Assembly: GCA_002389295.1 (NCBI GenBank)
Contig: DGOE01000160.1
Span: forward strand, 1 to 19,060
From: Flavobacteriales bacterium UBA4474
GTDB lineage: Bacteria > Bacteroidota > Bacteroidia > Flavobacteriales_D > Sanyastnellaceae
DNA length: 19,060 nt
Direction of reading: 5' to 3'
The notes under the pieces are model-generated. The model made no database searches and was not told the origin of the DNA. It saw nothing but the letters and a program-made list of their open reading frames with translations. Below, piece by piece: positions 6,505 to 14,918 of this stretch; position 1 is the first letter of the stretch, and each line of letters opens with the position of its first letter. The translations under genes and the position numbers were made by a program.

Positions 6505-7953
6505 CTATCTCCAGGCATCGGGCGCCCCATTCCACCACATGAGCAGGATCAAGGCGCAAGCGACAACGTTGAGCACAAACCCGGTCCGCGCCATGGTGGA
6601 CATCCCGATCCGCCCTGAGGCAAAGACGATGGCATTGGGTGGCGTGGCCATGGGCAGCATGAAAGCACAACTCGATGCCAGGGTCACGGGCACCGCAAAA
6701 AACAGGGGGTTCAATCCCATCCCGATTGCCATGGCGCCGACCACGGGGGTCAGGAGCAGCGTCAAGGCGAGGTTGCTCATGAGTTCTGTGGCAAACAGCC
6801 CCATCGCCGTCACGAGCACCAGCATGACAGCAGGTGACCAGCCCCACCCTGCAGCCTCTGCGGCCAAGGTGCCCGCCCAACCTGCCGCCTCAAACCCCTT
6901 GGCCAGGGCCAAGCCACCGCCAAACAACAGCAGGATGTCCCAAGGCAACCGCGCGAGGTCACCCGCAGCCAGCAAACGCGGTGCCATGTGCCGGCGGGTG
7001 CCGGGTTCTTCTGTCGTCGGCCGGCCGGCCGAAACAGCGAAACACGCCACGGCGGCGGCCACGGCGGTGGAGGTGTCGTTTAATTGAAGGCCATCCCCGA
7101 GGAGCATGTTCAGCGGAGAACGCAGCATCCAGAGCGCAGCCGTGCTGACAAAAAGAAACATCACCCGCTTCTCAGCCACGGACATCGGTCCGAGGGCCCG
7201 TCTCTCACGCTCTACCACCGCCTGGGTCTCTCCCCCGCTGCCAGCCGGCACCTTGTGCAAGAGCACCAGCAAGAGGAATACAGTCACGAGCAAGACCGCG
7301 GACATGGGGAGGCCGATGGACAGCCATTCGGCGAATCCGATGTCGACGCCAAAACGGTCCATGGCCACCCCCGCCAACGCGGCGTTGGGCGGGGTGCCCA
7401 CCAAAGTCGCAATGCCTCCAGCATTTGCCCCGTAAGCGATGCCAAGGATGAGCGCGCCACCCCACGGAATGGACTGTTGTTTTTCGGACAGCAACCCCAA
7501 TACAGCAGTGGCCATGGGCAACATCATGAGGGTGGTCGCGGTGTTGGAAATCCACATGCTCAGCAGCGCTGTGGCCAGCATGAACCCCAGCAAGGTGCGC
7601 CGGGGTCCGCCCCCGAGCCTGCCGAGCAGCTGGAGCGCGAACCGGCGGTGCAAGCCGTGCCGTTCCAGCGCCAAAGCCAGCACGAAGCCGCCCAAAAAGA
7701 GCCAGATGAAACGGGAGCCGAAAGGCGCAGCGGCCTCACCCAAGTCCAACACGCCCATGGTGGGAAACAGGACGAGGGGAAGGAGGCTCGTCGGACCAAT
7801 CGGCACCGCGCCACCCAGCCACCACCACAGCATCCACCAAGCCGTTCCGGCCAGCGCGGCGTCGTGGCCCCATTCGCCTGAAGGGATGAACAAGAGGGCG
7901 CATAAAAACCCGACAGGGCCACCCCACAAGGCCAACAGCGCCCGCCACTTCAT
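6505..7953 (-). CDS. DASS/SLC13-family sodium:anion symporter
   Basis: This inner-membrane transporter belongs to the divalent anion:Na+ symporter family, whose usual substrates are di-/tricarboxylates, sulfate or phosphate. The ATG at 7953 starts MKWRALLALWGG and overlaps the stop of the upstream gene as ATGA. It has 482 residues, normal for the family, with many hydrophobic segments. The first SNT motif is in WISNTATTLMMLP (S136-T138), and GGIATLVGTPPNA follows. The second repeat has TELMSNLALTLLL, where Leu395 replaces the usual Thr of SNT. The late signature ASSCAFMLPMATPPNAIVF is intact. The substrate cannot be told from sequence. The neighbouring secreted nuclease, phosphoesterase and peptidase would suit uptake of an anionic breakdown product. 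Confidence 0.93.
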   Translation of the reverse strand: MKWRALLALWGGPVGFLCALLFIPSGEWGHDAALAGTAWWMLWWWLGGAVPIGPTSLLPLVLFPTMGVLDLGEAAAPFGSRFIWLFLGGFVLALALERHGLHRRFALQLLGRLGGGPRRTLLGFMLATALLSMWISNTATTLMMLPMATAVLGLLSEKQQSIPWGGALILGIAYGANAGGIATLVGTPPNAALAGVAMDRFGVDIGFAEWLSIGLPMSAVLLVTVFLLLVLLHKVPAGSGGETQAVVERERRALGPMSVAEKRVMFLFVSTAALWMLRSPLNMLLGDGLQLNDTSTAVAAAVACFAVSAGRPTTEEPGTRRHMAPRLLAAGDLARLPWDILLLFGGGLALAKGFEAAGWAGTLAAEAAGWGWSPAVMLVLVTAMGLFATELMSNLALTLLLTPVVGAMAIGMGLNPLFFAVPVTLASSCAFMLPMATPPNAIVFASGRIGMSTMARTGFVLNVVACALILLMWWNGAPDAWR

Positions 7954-8798
7954 GGCATGAGCGCGATGTAGACCGGAAGGTGATCCGAGATGTAGTAGGC
8001 CCCCACGATTTTTTCCTCTGTGCAGTACCACGGCACGGAGGCGCCCCGGACGAAGATGTGGTCAATGCGCGGTGCTCCGCGCAATCCGCCCGTGGGAAAC
8101 CCCGTGTAGGTTCCGATGTTGTCCCGGCATTTTCTGGAGGCCGCGTCGTGGGCATCGCTGAGGCCCGAACCTTGGAGGATTTGCAAGGGTTCGCTGCCCG
8201 GCTCGGCGTTGAGGTCTCCCAGCAGCAAATCGATGTCGGCGCCGCTGATGGAGAACTGCAGTGAAAGCATGCGGGCGGCGAGGGCGCGGGCACGGGCGCC
8301 GATGTGGGAGAAATGCGTGTTGGCGATCCGGATGACCTTCCCCGTGCGCCGGTCGTGGAGGGAGACGATGGTGGCGATCCGGGGCAACGCCGCATCCCAG
8401 CCCACCGATCCGGGCACATCGGGCTCGGTGCTCAGCCATTTGGTCTCGGCGTGCAGGAGGTCAAACCTGTCGCGCCGCCAGAAAATCGGGCAGTGCTCGC
8501 CGCCGGCAATACCGTCGTCCCGGCCAACGCCGTAGTGATCGTGTTCGGGCAGTCCCGCTGCGAGGTCGGCGACCTGGTTGGCCAAGGCTTCCTGAAAGCC
8601 GAGGATATCGAAATAACCGATGGCAGCAACCACTTGGTCTCGGCGCTGCTCCCAGGTCAAGGGGTCTCCGGGATTGTCATAACGGACATTGAAGGTGACT
8701 ACGGCCATTTCATCCGGGTCCTGGGCCCGCAATGAACCGTCCATAAACCAGGTCACCGCGGCCAACAGGATCCCCGCTCGGATTGCACCCTTGATCAT
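7950..8798 (-). CDS. Secreted endonuclease/exonuclease/phosphatase (EEP) family hydrolase
   Basis: This is an Mg2+-dependent phosphodiesterase/nuclease-like enzyme exported by a signal peptide (MIKGAIRAGILLAAVTWF..., cut near SLRAQ). It has 282 residues, typical for single-domain EEP proteins. All active-site motifs are present in order: TFNVRYDN (N37), LGFQEA (E70), NTHFSHIG (H162), LLGDLNAEP (D195, N197), RIDHIFV (D246) and SDHLPVYIAL (D272, H273). It is first in the leftward run, and its stop overlaps the transporter start by 4 bases (ATGA), so the two are translationally coupled. Family members act on nucleic acids, phosphoinositides, sphingomyelin or sugar-phosphate substrates. Which applies here is not visible. 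Confidence 0.92.
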   Translation of the reverse strand: MIKGAIRAGILLAAVTWFMDGSLRAQDPDEMAVVTFNVRYDNPGDPLTWEQRRDQVVAAIGYFDILGFQEALANQVADLAAGLPEHDHYGVGRDDGIAGGEHCPIFWRRDRFDLLHAETKWLSTEPDVPGSVGWDAALPRIATIVSLHDRRTGKVIRIANTHFSHIGARARALAARMLSLQFSISGADIDLLLGDLNAEPGSEPLQILQGSGLSDAHDAASRKCRDNIGTYTGFPTGGLRGAPRIDHIFVRGASVPWYCTEEKIVGAYYISDHLPVYIALMP

Positions 8799-8887
8799 GG
8801 TGGCAAGGTAGCATTGTCGCGGGGCCTATTTTCGCGCTTCGGCGAAGCAAAGCCAACCATCCGCTAACCCCCCTTCACCCCTTCCCA
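8799..8887. promoter_or_regulatory. Divergent intergenic region between the EEP gene and the RNA methyltransferase gene
   Basis: These 89 bases must hold the controls of both divergent genes. On the plus strand TATTTTCG (8827-8834) matches the Bacteroidota -7 box TAnnTTTG in 7 of 8 positions, but no TTG lies at the proper distance upstream. A small hairpin (8836-8840 with 8844-8848, GCTTC/GAAGC) follows it and would lie in the leader. On the minus strand only a 6-of-8 box (TACCTTGC) close to the start codon was seen. Confidence 0.25.
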
Positions 8888-10399
8888 TTGGCACGCAAAA
8901 AGAGGCTCTTTCACAAAGGCGCCATGCTCGACCTCGAAGTGCTGGACGTCGCATTTGGCGGCAAAGGCATCGCCAAGGTCCCCACCGAGGACGGCGATTT
9001 CACCGTGTTCATTCCCAATGCGATCGCAGGACAAAAGGTGCGGGCGCGGGTGTCACTCTGCAAGCGCCGCCATGCAGAAGCCAAAATCACGGCTGTTTTG
9101 CGGCGGGCCCCGGAAGAGCGAGAAGTCCCTTACCAGGCCATCCCCGGCGCCCCGTACATCACCCTTCCCTTGGAGGTACAGCGGCAATTGAAGGAGCGCA
9201 CCACCCTGGAGGTCTACCGCAGGATAGGCGAGCAGGACGACATCGAGACGCTCTACGAAGGGTGGGTGGATTCCCCCCTGCCCTTCCACTACCGCAACAA
9301 GATGGAATACAGCTTCTCGGCCATCGGGCGCGGTCCCGATGCAGACCCGGAAGCTGAATTCGGCGATGGATTCCACCTGGGTTTCAAGGCCCGCGGAACG
9401 TGGTGGGCCGTGGAGGACCTCAATGCCGACAGCGGCCTGTTTGATGCCCCGATGGAAAACCTGCTCCCCGGCATCCGCCAGTGGCTGGAGGCCACGGGGC
9501 TTCCGGCTTGGCATGCGCCCCGCCGCGAGGGGTTTTACCGGTTTTTGGTGGTGCGCAGAAGCCTGGCAGAAGACCGTTTGCTGATCAACCTGGTCACCAC
9601 CTCCAACGGATTGGAGGCATTCGATGTCCCGGCTTTTGGTCAGTGGCTTCAGTCACAGTTGGGAGAAAGGCTGGCGGGGTTCATCCACACGCTCAATGAC
9701 GACACCGGTGAGCGCGTCGAAGCTCGGGAAGGGTCGTCCCGCCTCATTTTGGGAGATGACCACGTGGTCGAACGGCTCCATGGACTCTCCTTTGAGATCC
9801 AGATGAAGAGCTTTTTTCAGACCAACCCACCCTGCGCGGAGCGGCTCTATGCGCAGGTCCTCGCCTATGCCTTTCAGGATCCCGTTCCTCTGGCCGGGAC
9901 GGCAGATGCCGTGACCTTGGACCTGTTTTGCGGCACGGGCACCATCGCCCAGCTGCTGGCCAAGGAAGGCCAGCGCCGCGTGATCGGTGTGGACCTCGTG
10001 GAAGATGCCATACACGATGCCCGCAAAAGCGCCGACCGCAATGGGGTGCAAGGGCTGGAGTTTCACGCCGCCGATGTGGGCCGCTTCCTCTTGGAACACC
10101 CCGAGTACCAAGGGCGCATTGGCACGGTGGTACTCGACCCGCCCCGCAGTGGCATCAGCCCCAAGTCCCTCAGAAAAGTCATCCGCCTGCGCGCCGAGCG
10201 GCTGGTCTATGTGAGCTGCAATCCGGCCACGCAAGCCCGGGACCTGGTCATCCTCAGGGAGGCTGGATATGTGCTTCGGCAGTTCAAGTTGGTCGACCAA
10301 TTCCCGCACACTTCCCACATCGAGGCCGTGGCCTTGTTGGAATTGGACCCCGCCCTCGCTGGCGAAAATGATGGAAAGGACGAACTTGCAACACCATGA
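8888..10399 (+). CDS. TrmA/RlmD-family RNA (uracil-5-)-methyltransferase lacking Fe-S cysteines
   Basis: This is an SAM-dependent methyltransferase making 5-methyluridine in 23S rRNA or tRNA. The start is a TTG at 8888 (MARKKRLFHKGAM), leading straight into an N-terminal TRAM-like domain (about 10-75). It has 503 residues. The catalytic half is complete: FFQTNPPCAERLY (309-321, Q311), the SAM-binding DLFCGTGTI (345-353), VLDPPRSGI (D417) and VYVSCNPAT with the nucleophile C444. The region after TRAM, where RlmD/RlmC carry C-x6-CGGC-xnC for a 4Fe-4S cluster, instead reads PYQAIPGAPYITLPLEVQRQ with no cysteine. It therefore belongs to a cluster-free branch, and the exact target base is uncertain. 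Its stop overlaps the next start (ATGA at 10396-10399). Confidence 0.92.
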   Translation: MARKKRLFHKGAMLDLEVLDVAFGGKGIAKVPTEDGDFTVFIPNAIAGQKVRARVSLCKRRHAEAKITAVLRRAPEEREVPYQAIPGAPYITLPLEVQRQLKERTTLEVYRRIGEQDDIETLYEGWVDSPLPFHYRNKMEYSFSAIGRGPDADPEAEFGDGFHLGFKARGTWWAVEDLNADSGLFDAPMENLLPGIRQWLEATGLPAWHAPRREGFYRFLVVRRSLAEDRLLINLVTTSNGLEAFDVPAFGQWLQSQLGERLAGFIHTLNDDTGERVEAREGSSRLILGDDHVVERLHGLSFEIQMKSFFQTNPPCAERLYAQVLAYAFQDPVPLAGTADAVTLDLFCGTGTIAQLLAKEGQRRVIGVDLVEDAIHDARKSADRNGVQGLEFHAADVGRFLLEHPEYQGRIGTVVLDPPRSGISPKSLRKVIRLRAERLVYVSCNPATQARDLVILREAGYVLRQFKLVDQFPHTSHIEAVALLELDPALAGENDGKDELATP

Positions 10400-10944
10400 G
10401 CGCCCCGATTCAGTCCACCGCAGGAGAAGCTGTCATCCTTGATGCAGAGCGCATCGAAAGGTGTATTCAGCGCATCGCACGTCAAATTTTGGAGGACCAC
10501 CACGGCGCGGTGCGGGTGGTGGTCGCCGCCATCGAAGGACAGGGCGTGGTGTTGGCAGAGCGCATCGCGGCTGAATTGCGCGCCATTCAGGCGCCTGAAG
10601 TCCTCTCCTGCGTCATTCGCATGGACAAGGACGACCCACTGGATCATCCGGTGAGCCTCACGGATGCGGACGCTTCACCCTTCGATGCAACTTCCCTTTC
10701 TGGAGCGGTTGTGATCGTGGTCGACGATGTGCTCAACAGCGGACGCACCTTGCTGCATGGTGTGGCACACATCCTCCCTGCCCGGCCCCGGCATGTGGGC
10801 ACCTGCGTCTTGGTGGACCGCATCCACCGGCGGTTTCCCGTGCGGGCGGATTATGTAGGTCAAAGCCTATCGACCAACCTCAAGGACCACATTGCCGTCC
10901 AGCTGAGCGGTCCCGGTCCCGATGTGGCCCTGCTCAAGGACTGA
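10396..10944 (+). CDS. PyrR-like phosphoribosyltransferase family protein
   Basis: This 182-residue type I phosphoribosyltransferase has the PRPP-binding motif VVIVVDDVLNSGRTL (105-119). The C-terminal block, LVDRIHRRFPVRADYVGQSLSTNLKDHIAVQL (139-170), resembles PyrR proteins (LVDRGHRELPI..DYVGK). In Bacteroidota such proteins are usually annotated only as phosphoribosyltransferase. Whether it salvages uracil or another base, or regulates pyrimidine genes by RNA binding, is not visible. The usual PyrR YRDD stretch is replaced by MDKDDPLDHPVSLTD. It is translationally coupled to the preceding methyltransferase by an ATGA overlap, and its last 11 bases overlap the end of aroK on the other strand. 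Confidence 0.88.
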   Translation: MSAPIQSTAGEAVILDAERIERCIQRIARQILEDHHGAVRVVVAAIEGQGVVLAERIAAELRAIQAPEVLSCVIRMDKDDPLDHPVSLTDADASPFDATSLSGAVVIVVDDVLNSGRTLLHGVAHILPARPRHVGTCVLVDRIHRRFPVRADYVGQSLSTNLKDHIAVQLSGPGPDVALLKD

Positions 10945-11473
10945 CCCCACCCAACCGCTCGATCATCCCTATTAAGGATGCCAACCGCTGGCCATCCAGA
11001 GCGTCTGCATCCACAGTGATGTTGGCCCGTTCGTAGACGCGCTCGCGTTGGGCAAGGTGTCGGCGGACAAATGCTTCCAGCTCGTCTTCTGGAATGTCTG
11101 CGATGAGGGGGCGCTCTTTTCTTTTGGCGCTGAGGCGCCGCACCAAGGCCTCCACAGAAAGCTTGAAGTACACCACGGCCCCGCTGGCCAGCATGATGTC
11201 CATGTTGTCCTCATGGCAAGGGGTTCCGCCGCCTGTGGCCACCACGCATTGACCCGGACGCGCGCACAGCGTCTTCAATACCTCCTGTTCTGCAGCGCGG
11301 AAACCGGACGCCCCTTTCGATTCAAACAGCGCCGAAATGGACTGCCCAGCGGTGCGGGCCAATACAGCATCCGTATCTGCAAATGGCCACTTCATCGCAC
11401 CCGCAAGACGCTGGCCTCCAGAAGTCTTTCCCGAGCCCATGTATCCCACGATGAAAATGCGGTCAGGTGCCAT
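10934..11473 (-). CDS. aroK: Shikimate kinase
   Basis: This enzyme phosphorylates shikimate to shikimate-3-phosphate in aromatic amino acid biosynthesis, in the cytoplasm. The ATG at 11473 starts MAPDRIFIVGYMGSGKT, placing the Walker A motif at residues 10-17 as in the family. A GTG at 11512 would add an atypical 13-residue head. It has 179 residues, normal length. Further marks are the shikimate-binding DTD (D33, D35), R59 in ASGFRAAE, GGG (81-83), the LID arginine in KERPLI (R121) and R-x-Y (R145). It is divergent from clpB and convergent with the phosphoribosyltransferase gene. Confidence 0.96.
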   Translation of the reverse strand: MAPDRIFIVGYMGSGKTSGGQRLAGAMKWPFADTDAVLARTAGQSISALFESKGASGFRAAEQEVLKTLCARPGQCVVATGGGTPCHEDNMDIMLASGAVVYFKLSVEALVRRLSAKRKERPLIADIPEDELEAFVRRHLAQRERVYERANITVDADALDGQRLASLIGMIERLGGVSP

Positions 11474-11628
11474 GCTGTCGAAGATATGCGGTCGTGTCTG
11501 ACAAAAAGTCACCCGAAACCCCCGCGAACCGACAAAATGACGTGCTCACAGTGACCATGGGCAACTGGCATTGAATTCGCTCTTGTCCGACCGTCGATTC
11601 ATCGATCAAAAAACGGCAATCTCTCCTC
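11474..11628. promoter_or_regulatory. Divergent control region between aroK and clpB
   Basis: These 155 bases carry the promoters of both genes. Leftward, TATCTTCG (11486-11479) matches the -7 box in 7 of 8 positions only 5 bases before the aroK ATG, with a TTG 15 bases upstream. That spacing is short, and a start here would make the transcript almost leaderless. Rightward I find no convincing TTG/TAnnTTTG pair, no CIRCE inverted repeat and no clear heat-shock sigma site for clpB. A short palindrome TGAC-AAAAA-GTCA lies near 11499-11511. Confidence 0.3.
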
Positions 11629-14268
11629 ATGGAACAACACGCATTTACACTCAAATCCCAAGCTGCACTCCAAATGGCGCAAAGGAGCGCAGGAGATCGC
11701 AGCCACGCCCAGGTGGAACCACTGCACTTGCTCCACGCCCTGCTGCACGGCGCCGACCCCCTGCCCGTCCGCCTGTTGGACAGGCTGGAAGTGGCTGTTC
11801 CGGCGCTCCGCATGGCCGCCGACAAAGCCTTGGATTCCCTGGCCACATTGCAAAAGCCCGCTGCGCAAATCCCTTGGTCATCACCCGCCCAGAACGTCCT
11901 GCGCACCGCCACAGCTTCTGCGCAGCAGTCAGGCGACCAATACGTGGCCCTCGACCAGCTGCTCGCCGCCCTGGTTGAAATCGACAGCACCGCATCCCGC
12001 ATCCTGAAAGATGCGGGCGTGCAAGCCGCACAGATGAAAGAAGCGCTGCGCATCCTCAGAAAAGGCCGGACCGCCAACAGCGCGAGCCATGAGGACGCCA
12101 TGGAGTCGCTTTCGCGGTATGCCCGCAACCTCAATGCGCTGGCCAAGGAAGGCAAATTGGACCCCGTCATTGGCCGCGACGAGGAAATCCGCAGGGTGTT
12201 GCAAATCCTGAACCGCCGGACCAAGAACAACCCCATTCTCATCGGCGAGCCCGGCGTGGGCAAAACCGCCATCGCGGAGGGGATTGCTCACCGCATCGTA
12301 TCCGGCGACGTGCCGGATAACCTGATGGATAAAACCGTCCACAGCCTGGACATGGGAGCGCTCGTGGCCGGCGCCAAATACAAGGGTGAATTCGAGGAGC
12401 GACTCAAGGCCGTGGTCCACGAAGTTTCCGAGAGCGATGGGCGCATTCTCCTCTTCATAGATGAGATCCACACCCTCGTGGGTGCCGGCGGAGGCGAAGG
12501 CGCCATGGATGCCGCCAACATTTTGAAACCCGCCCTTGCCCGCGGTGAATTGCGCACCATTGGGGCCACAACGCTGGCCGAATACCAGAAGTTTTTTGAA
12601 AAAGACAAGGCCCTGGAGCGGCGGTTCCAGAAAGTGCGGATTGAAGAACCCGACCGGGACAGCACCCTGGCGATTCTGCGCGGAATCAAGGAGAAATACG
12701 AAGTCCATCACCAGGTGGAGATCCGGGATGAAGCCCTGGTGCGCGCCGTGGAACTGTCCACACGCTACCTGCCGGACCGTTTTTTGCCCGACAAGGCGAT
12801 TGACCTGATGGACGAGGCCGCCTCGCGTTTGCGCCTTGAAATGAACTCCAAACCGCAGGCCCTCGACGACCTCGAGCGCAAAATCATGCAGCTCGAAATT
12901 GAGAAGGCCGCCATTGCCGGAGAAGAGGATCCGGTACGGAATACCGAAATCGACATCAACCTCGCCAACCTGCGCGAAGAGCGCGACGGCCTGCAGGCCA
13001 GGTGGACCGCCGAGCGCGATGTCATCGACGAGGTTCAGGCCCTCCGCAGCACCCTGGAAGCGCTCAAAGGCGAGGCTGAGCGCGCGGAACGGGAAGGCGA
13101 TTTCGGCAAGGTGGCCGAGATCCGATACGGCCGCATCCGCGAGCGCGAAGCGGAGCTCGAATCGGCCAAGGCCCGGCTCATTGACATGCAAGGTGCGTCC
13201 CGCATGGTCAAGGAAGAAGTGGATGCTGAGGGGATTGCCGAGGTGGTCAGCCTCTGGAGCGGCATACCCGTATCCCGCATGCTCAAGGGGACCCGAGAGA
13301 AATTGCTCGACCTCGAAGCAGCGCTCGGAAAACGCATCATCGGCCAGCGCGGTGCGATCGAGGCGGTCAGCGAAGCGGTGCGGCGCACGCGGTCCGGCTT
13401 GGCCGACGTCAATAAACCCATGGGCAGCTTTGTCTTCATGGGTTCCACGGGGGTAGGCAAGACAGAATTGGCCAAAGCCCTGAGCGACTTCCTCTTTGAC
13501 GACGAGCGCGCAATGGTGCGCCTGGACATGGGAGAATTCCAGGAGCGGCATACGGTGAGCAGGTTGGTCGGAGCCCCTCCGGGATACATCGGACACGACG
13601 AGGGCGGACAGCTCACCGAGGCGGTGCGCCGGAGGCCATACAGCGTGGTGCTGCTCGATGAAATCGAGAAGGCCCACCCCGACGTCTTCAACACCCTGCT
13701 GCAGGTGCTCGACGAAGGCCGACTGACCGACAGCAAAGGCCGCCTGGTGGACTTCAGAAACACCCTGATCATCATGACTTCCAATGCCGGGGCGGAGGCC
13801 CTGCGCGAGCGGTTTGATCAGGCCCAGGAAAATGGCGACCCCGCCGAACAAGTGGCCGGGTCCAAAGCCATGCAGGCCACAGCGATGGACGCCCTCGGCT
13901 CATTCCTGCGCCCAGAGTTCATCAACCGCCTGGACGAAGTGGTGGTCTTCCATCCCTTGGGCGTATCGCACACCCGGGAAATCGTCGGGTTGCAGCTGGG
14001 CCGGCTCAAAGCCCGCCTGCAAGAAGCGGGCATACAGCTCAAAGCGACCCCGGATGCACTGGATTGGCTGACCCAAGAGGGGCATGACCCGACATTTGGC
14101 GCCCGCCCCGTCAAAAGGTTGATCGAGCGGGCTGTCTTGAATCCGCTGTCCAAGGTCATCCTGGCTGAGGATGGCGCCGGTGACCGTCCAACAGTGATGG
14201 ACATCTTTGACGGAAAGGTGGTGTTTCGTCAGCCCCTCGAAGACGAGGCGCTCATCTCGGTGAGCTGA
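11629..14268 (+). CDS. clpB: ATP-dependent disaggregase chaperone ClpB
   Basis: This hexameric AAA+ chaperone resolubilises aggregated proteins together with DnaK in the cytoplasm. It has 879 residues, close to the usual 860-870. The order is an N-domain (1-150), AAA-1 with Walker A GEPGVGKT (206-213), pore loop AGAKYKGEFEER (Y251) and Walker B LLFIDE (274-279), then the coiled-coil middle domain (about 405-530). The middle domain marks it as ClpB rather than ClpA or ClpX. AAA-2 follows with GSTGVGKT (605-612), VVLLDEIEKAH (D677-E678) and pore motif GAPPGYIGHDEGG. There is no ClpP-docking loop. The second P-loop has Ser606 where most ClpB proteins have Pro, otherwise intact. The start at the ATG gives the standard N-terminus with no extension. 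Confidence 0.97.
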   Translation: MEQHAFTLKSQAALQMAQRSAGDRSHAQVEPLHLLHALLHGADPLPVRLLDRLEVAVPALRMAADKALDSLATLQKPAAQIPWSSPAQNVLRTATASAQQSGDQYVALDQLLAALVEIDSTASRILKDAGVQAAQMKEALRILRKGRTANSASHEDAMESLSRYARNLNALAKEGKLDPVIGRDEEIRRVLQILNRRTKNNPILIGEPGVGKTAIAEGIAHRIVSGDVPDNLMDKTVHSLDMGALVAGAKYKGEFEERLKAVVHEVSESDGRILLFIDEIHTLVGAGGGEGAMDAANILKPALARGELRTIGATTLAEYQKFFEKDKALERRFQKVRIEEPDRDSTLAILRGIKEKYEVHHQVEIRDEALVRAVELSTRYLPDRFLPDKAIDLMDEAASRLRLEMNSKPQALDDLERKIMQLEIEKAAIAGEEDPVRNTEIDINLANLREERDGLQARWTAERDVIDEVQALRSTLEALKGEAERAEREGDFGKVAEIRYGRIREREAELESAKARLIDMQGASRMVKEEVDAEGIAEVVSLWSGIPVSRMLKGTREKLLDLEAALGKRIIGQRGAIEAVSEAVRRTRSGLADVNKPMGSFVFMGSTGVGKTELAKALSDFLFDDERAMVRLDMGEFQERHTVSRLVGAPPGYIGHDEGGQLTEAVRRRPYSVVLLDEIEKAHPDVFNTLLQVLDEGRLTDSKGRLVDFRNTLIIMTSNAGAEALRERFDQAQENGDPAEQVAGSKAMQATAMDALGSFLRPEFINRLDEVVVFHPLGVSHTREIVGLQLGRLKARLQEAGIQLKATPDALDWLTQEGHDPTFGARPVKRLIERAVLNPLSKVILAEDGAGDRPTVMDIFDGKVVFRQPLEDEALISVS

Positions 14269-14274
14269 AACCGT

Positions 14275-14892
14275 TTAGAGCACGTCCACCACAAACATGG
14301 AGCGCCCGCCGAGCCGCCCTTCCAACCGGTCTCCGGACCGGACGGGGCCCACTCCGGCGGGCGTTCCTGTAAAGAGCAAATCTCCGGTCTTCCAGGTACT
14401 GTAACGGGACACGTGCGCGATGAGTGCATCCACCGAAAACAGCATGTCGGCGGTGTGGCCTTCCTGGACCGTTTCGCCATTCTTGAGCAGTGAAAACCGC
14501 ACATCTTGGATGTCGCCACCCAATTCCACGAGGGGCACCCACTCCCTGGACACAACCGCGCTGCCATCAAAGGCCTTGGCTTTTTCCCAGGGCTTGCCCG
14601 CCGCCTTCAATGCTCCTTGCACATCGCGGGCGGTAAAATCAATGCCCAGCCCCACTTGGGTGTAGCAGCGGGCGGCATGCGCCTCATCGATCCATTTGGC
14701 GGCGCGCTCCATGCGCACCACAAGCTCTACCTCGAAGTGACAGTCGGTCGTCCATTCCGGTATGGCGAAGGGGTGGTCCTTGTGCAGGATGGCGCTCTCG
14801 GGCTTGAAGAAAAACAGGGGCTCCTTGGGCGCGGTGTTGCCCAGCTCTGCGGCATGGTCCGCATAATTCCTCCCGATGCAAACGATCTTCAT
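14275..14892 (-). CDS. Fumarylacetoacetate hydrolase (FAH)-family protein
   Basis: This is a small cytoplasmic metal-dependent hydrolase/decarboxylase of the FAHD1/acylpyruvate hydrolase type, 205 residues from the ATG at 14892 (MKIVCIGRNYADHAAELGN). Starts further upstream would overlap the OmpA-family gene. Metal ligands are visible in CHFEVELVV (E54, E56) and GLGIDFTARD (D85), and the late signature LLFTGTPAGVGPV (172-184) is intact. Likely reactions are hydrolysis of acylpyruvates or oxaloacetate decarboxylation; the sequence does not separate these. It lies 26 bases after the OmpA-family gene and ends 6 bases from the end of clpB, leaving no room for an ordinary terminator between the convergent genes. 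Confidence 0.92.
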   Translation of the reverse strand: MKIVCIGRNYADHAAELGNTAPKEPLFFFKPESAILHKDHPFAIPEWTTDCHFEVELVVRMERAAKWIDEAHAARCYTQVGLGIDFTARDVQGALKAAGKPWEKAKAFDGSAVVSREWVPLVELGGDIQDVRFSLLKNGETVQEGHTADMLFSVDALIAHVSRYSTWKTGDLLFTGTPAGVGPVRSGDRLEGRLGGRSMFVVDVL

Positions 14893-14918
14893 GACGCAAA
14901 GGTGGGCCAAGGCCCGGT

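Noticed and set aside
10396..10944. Naming the phosphoribosyltransferase pyrR
   Set aside because: The C-terminal block is PyrR-like, but the typical YRDD segment is altered and no pyrimidine genes or attenuator are nearby.
11929..13851. Long open frame of 640 codons on the minus strand opposite clpB
   Set aside because: It is fully antisense to a well-supported ClpB, matches no family I know, and such shadow frames are expected in GC-rich coding DNA.
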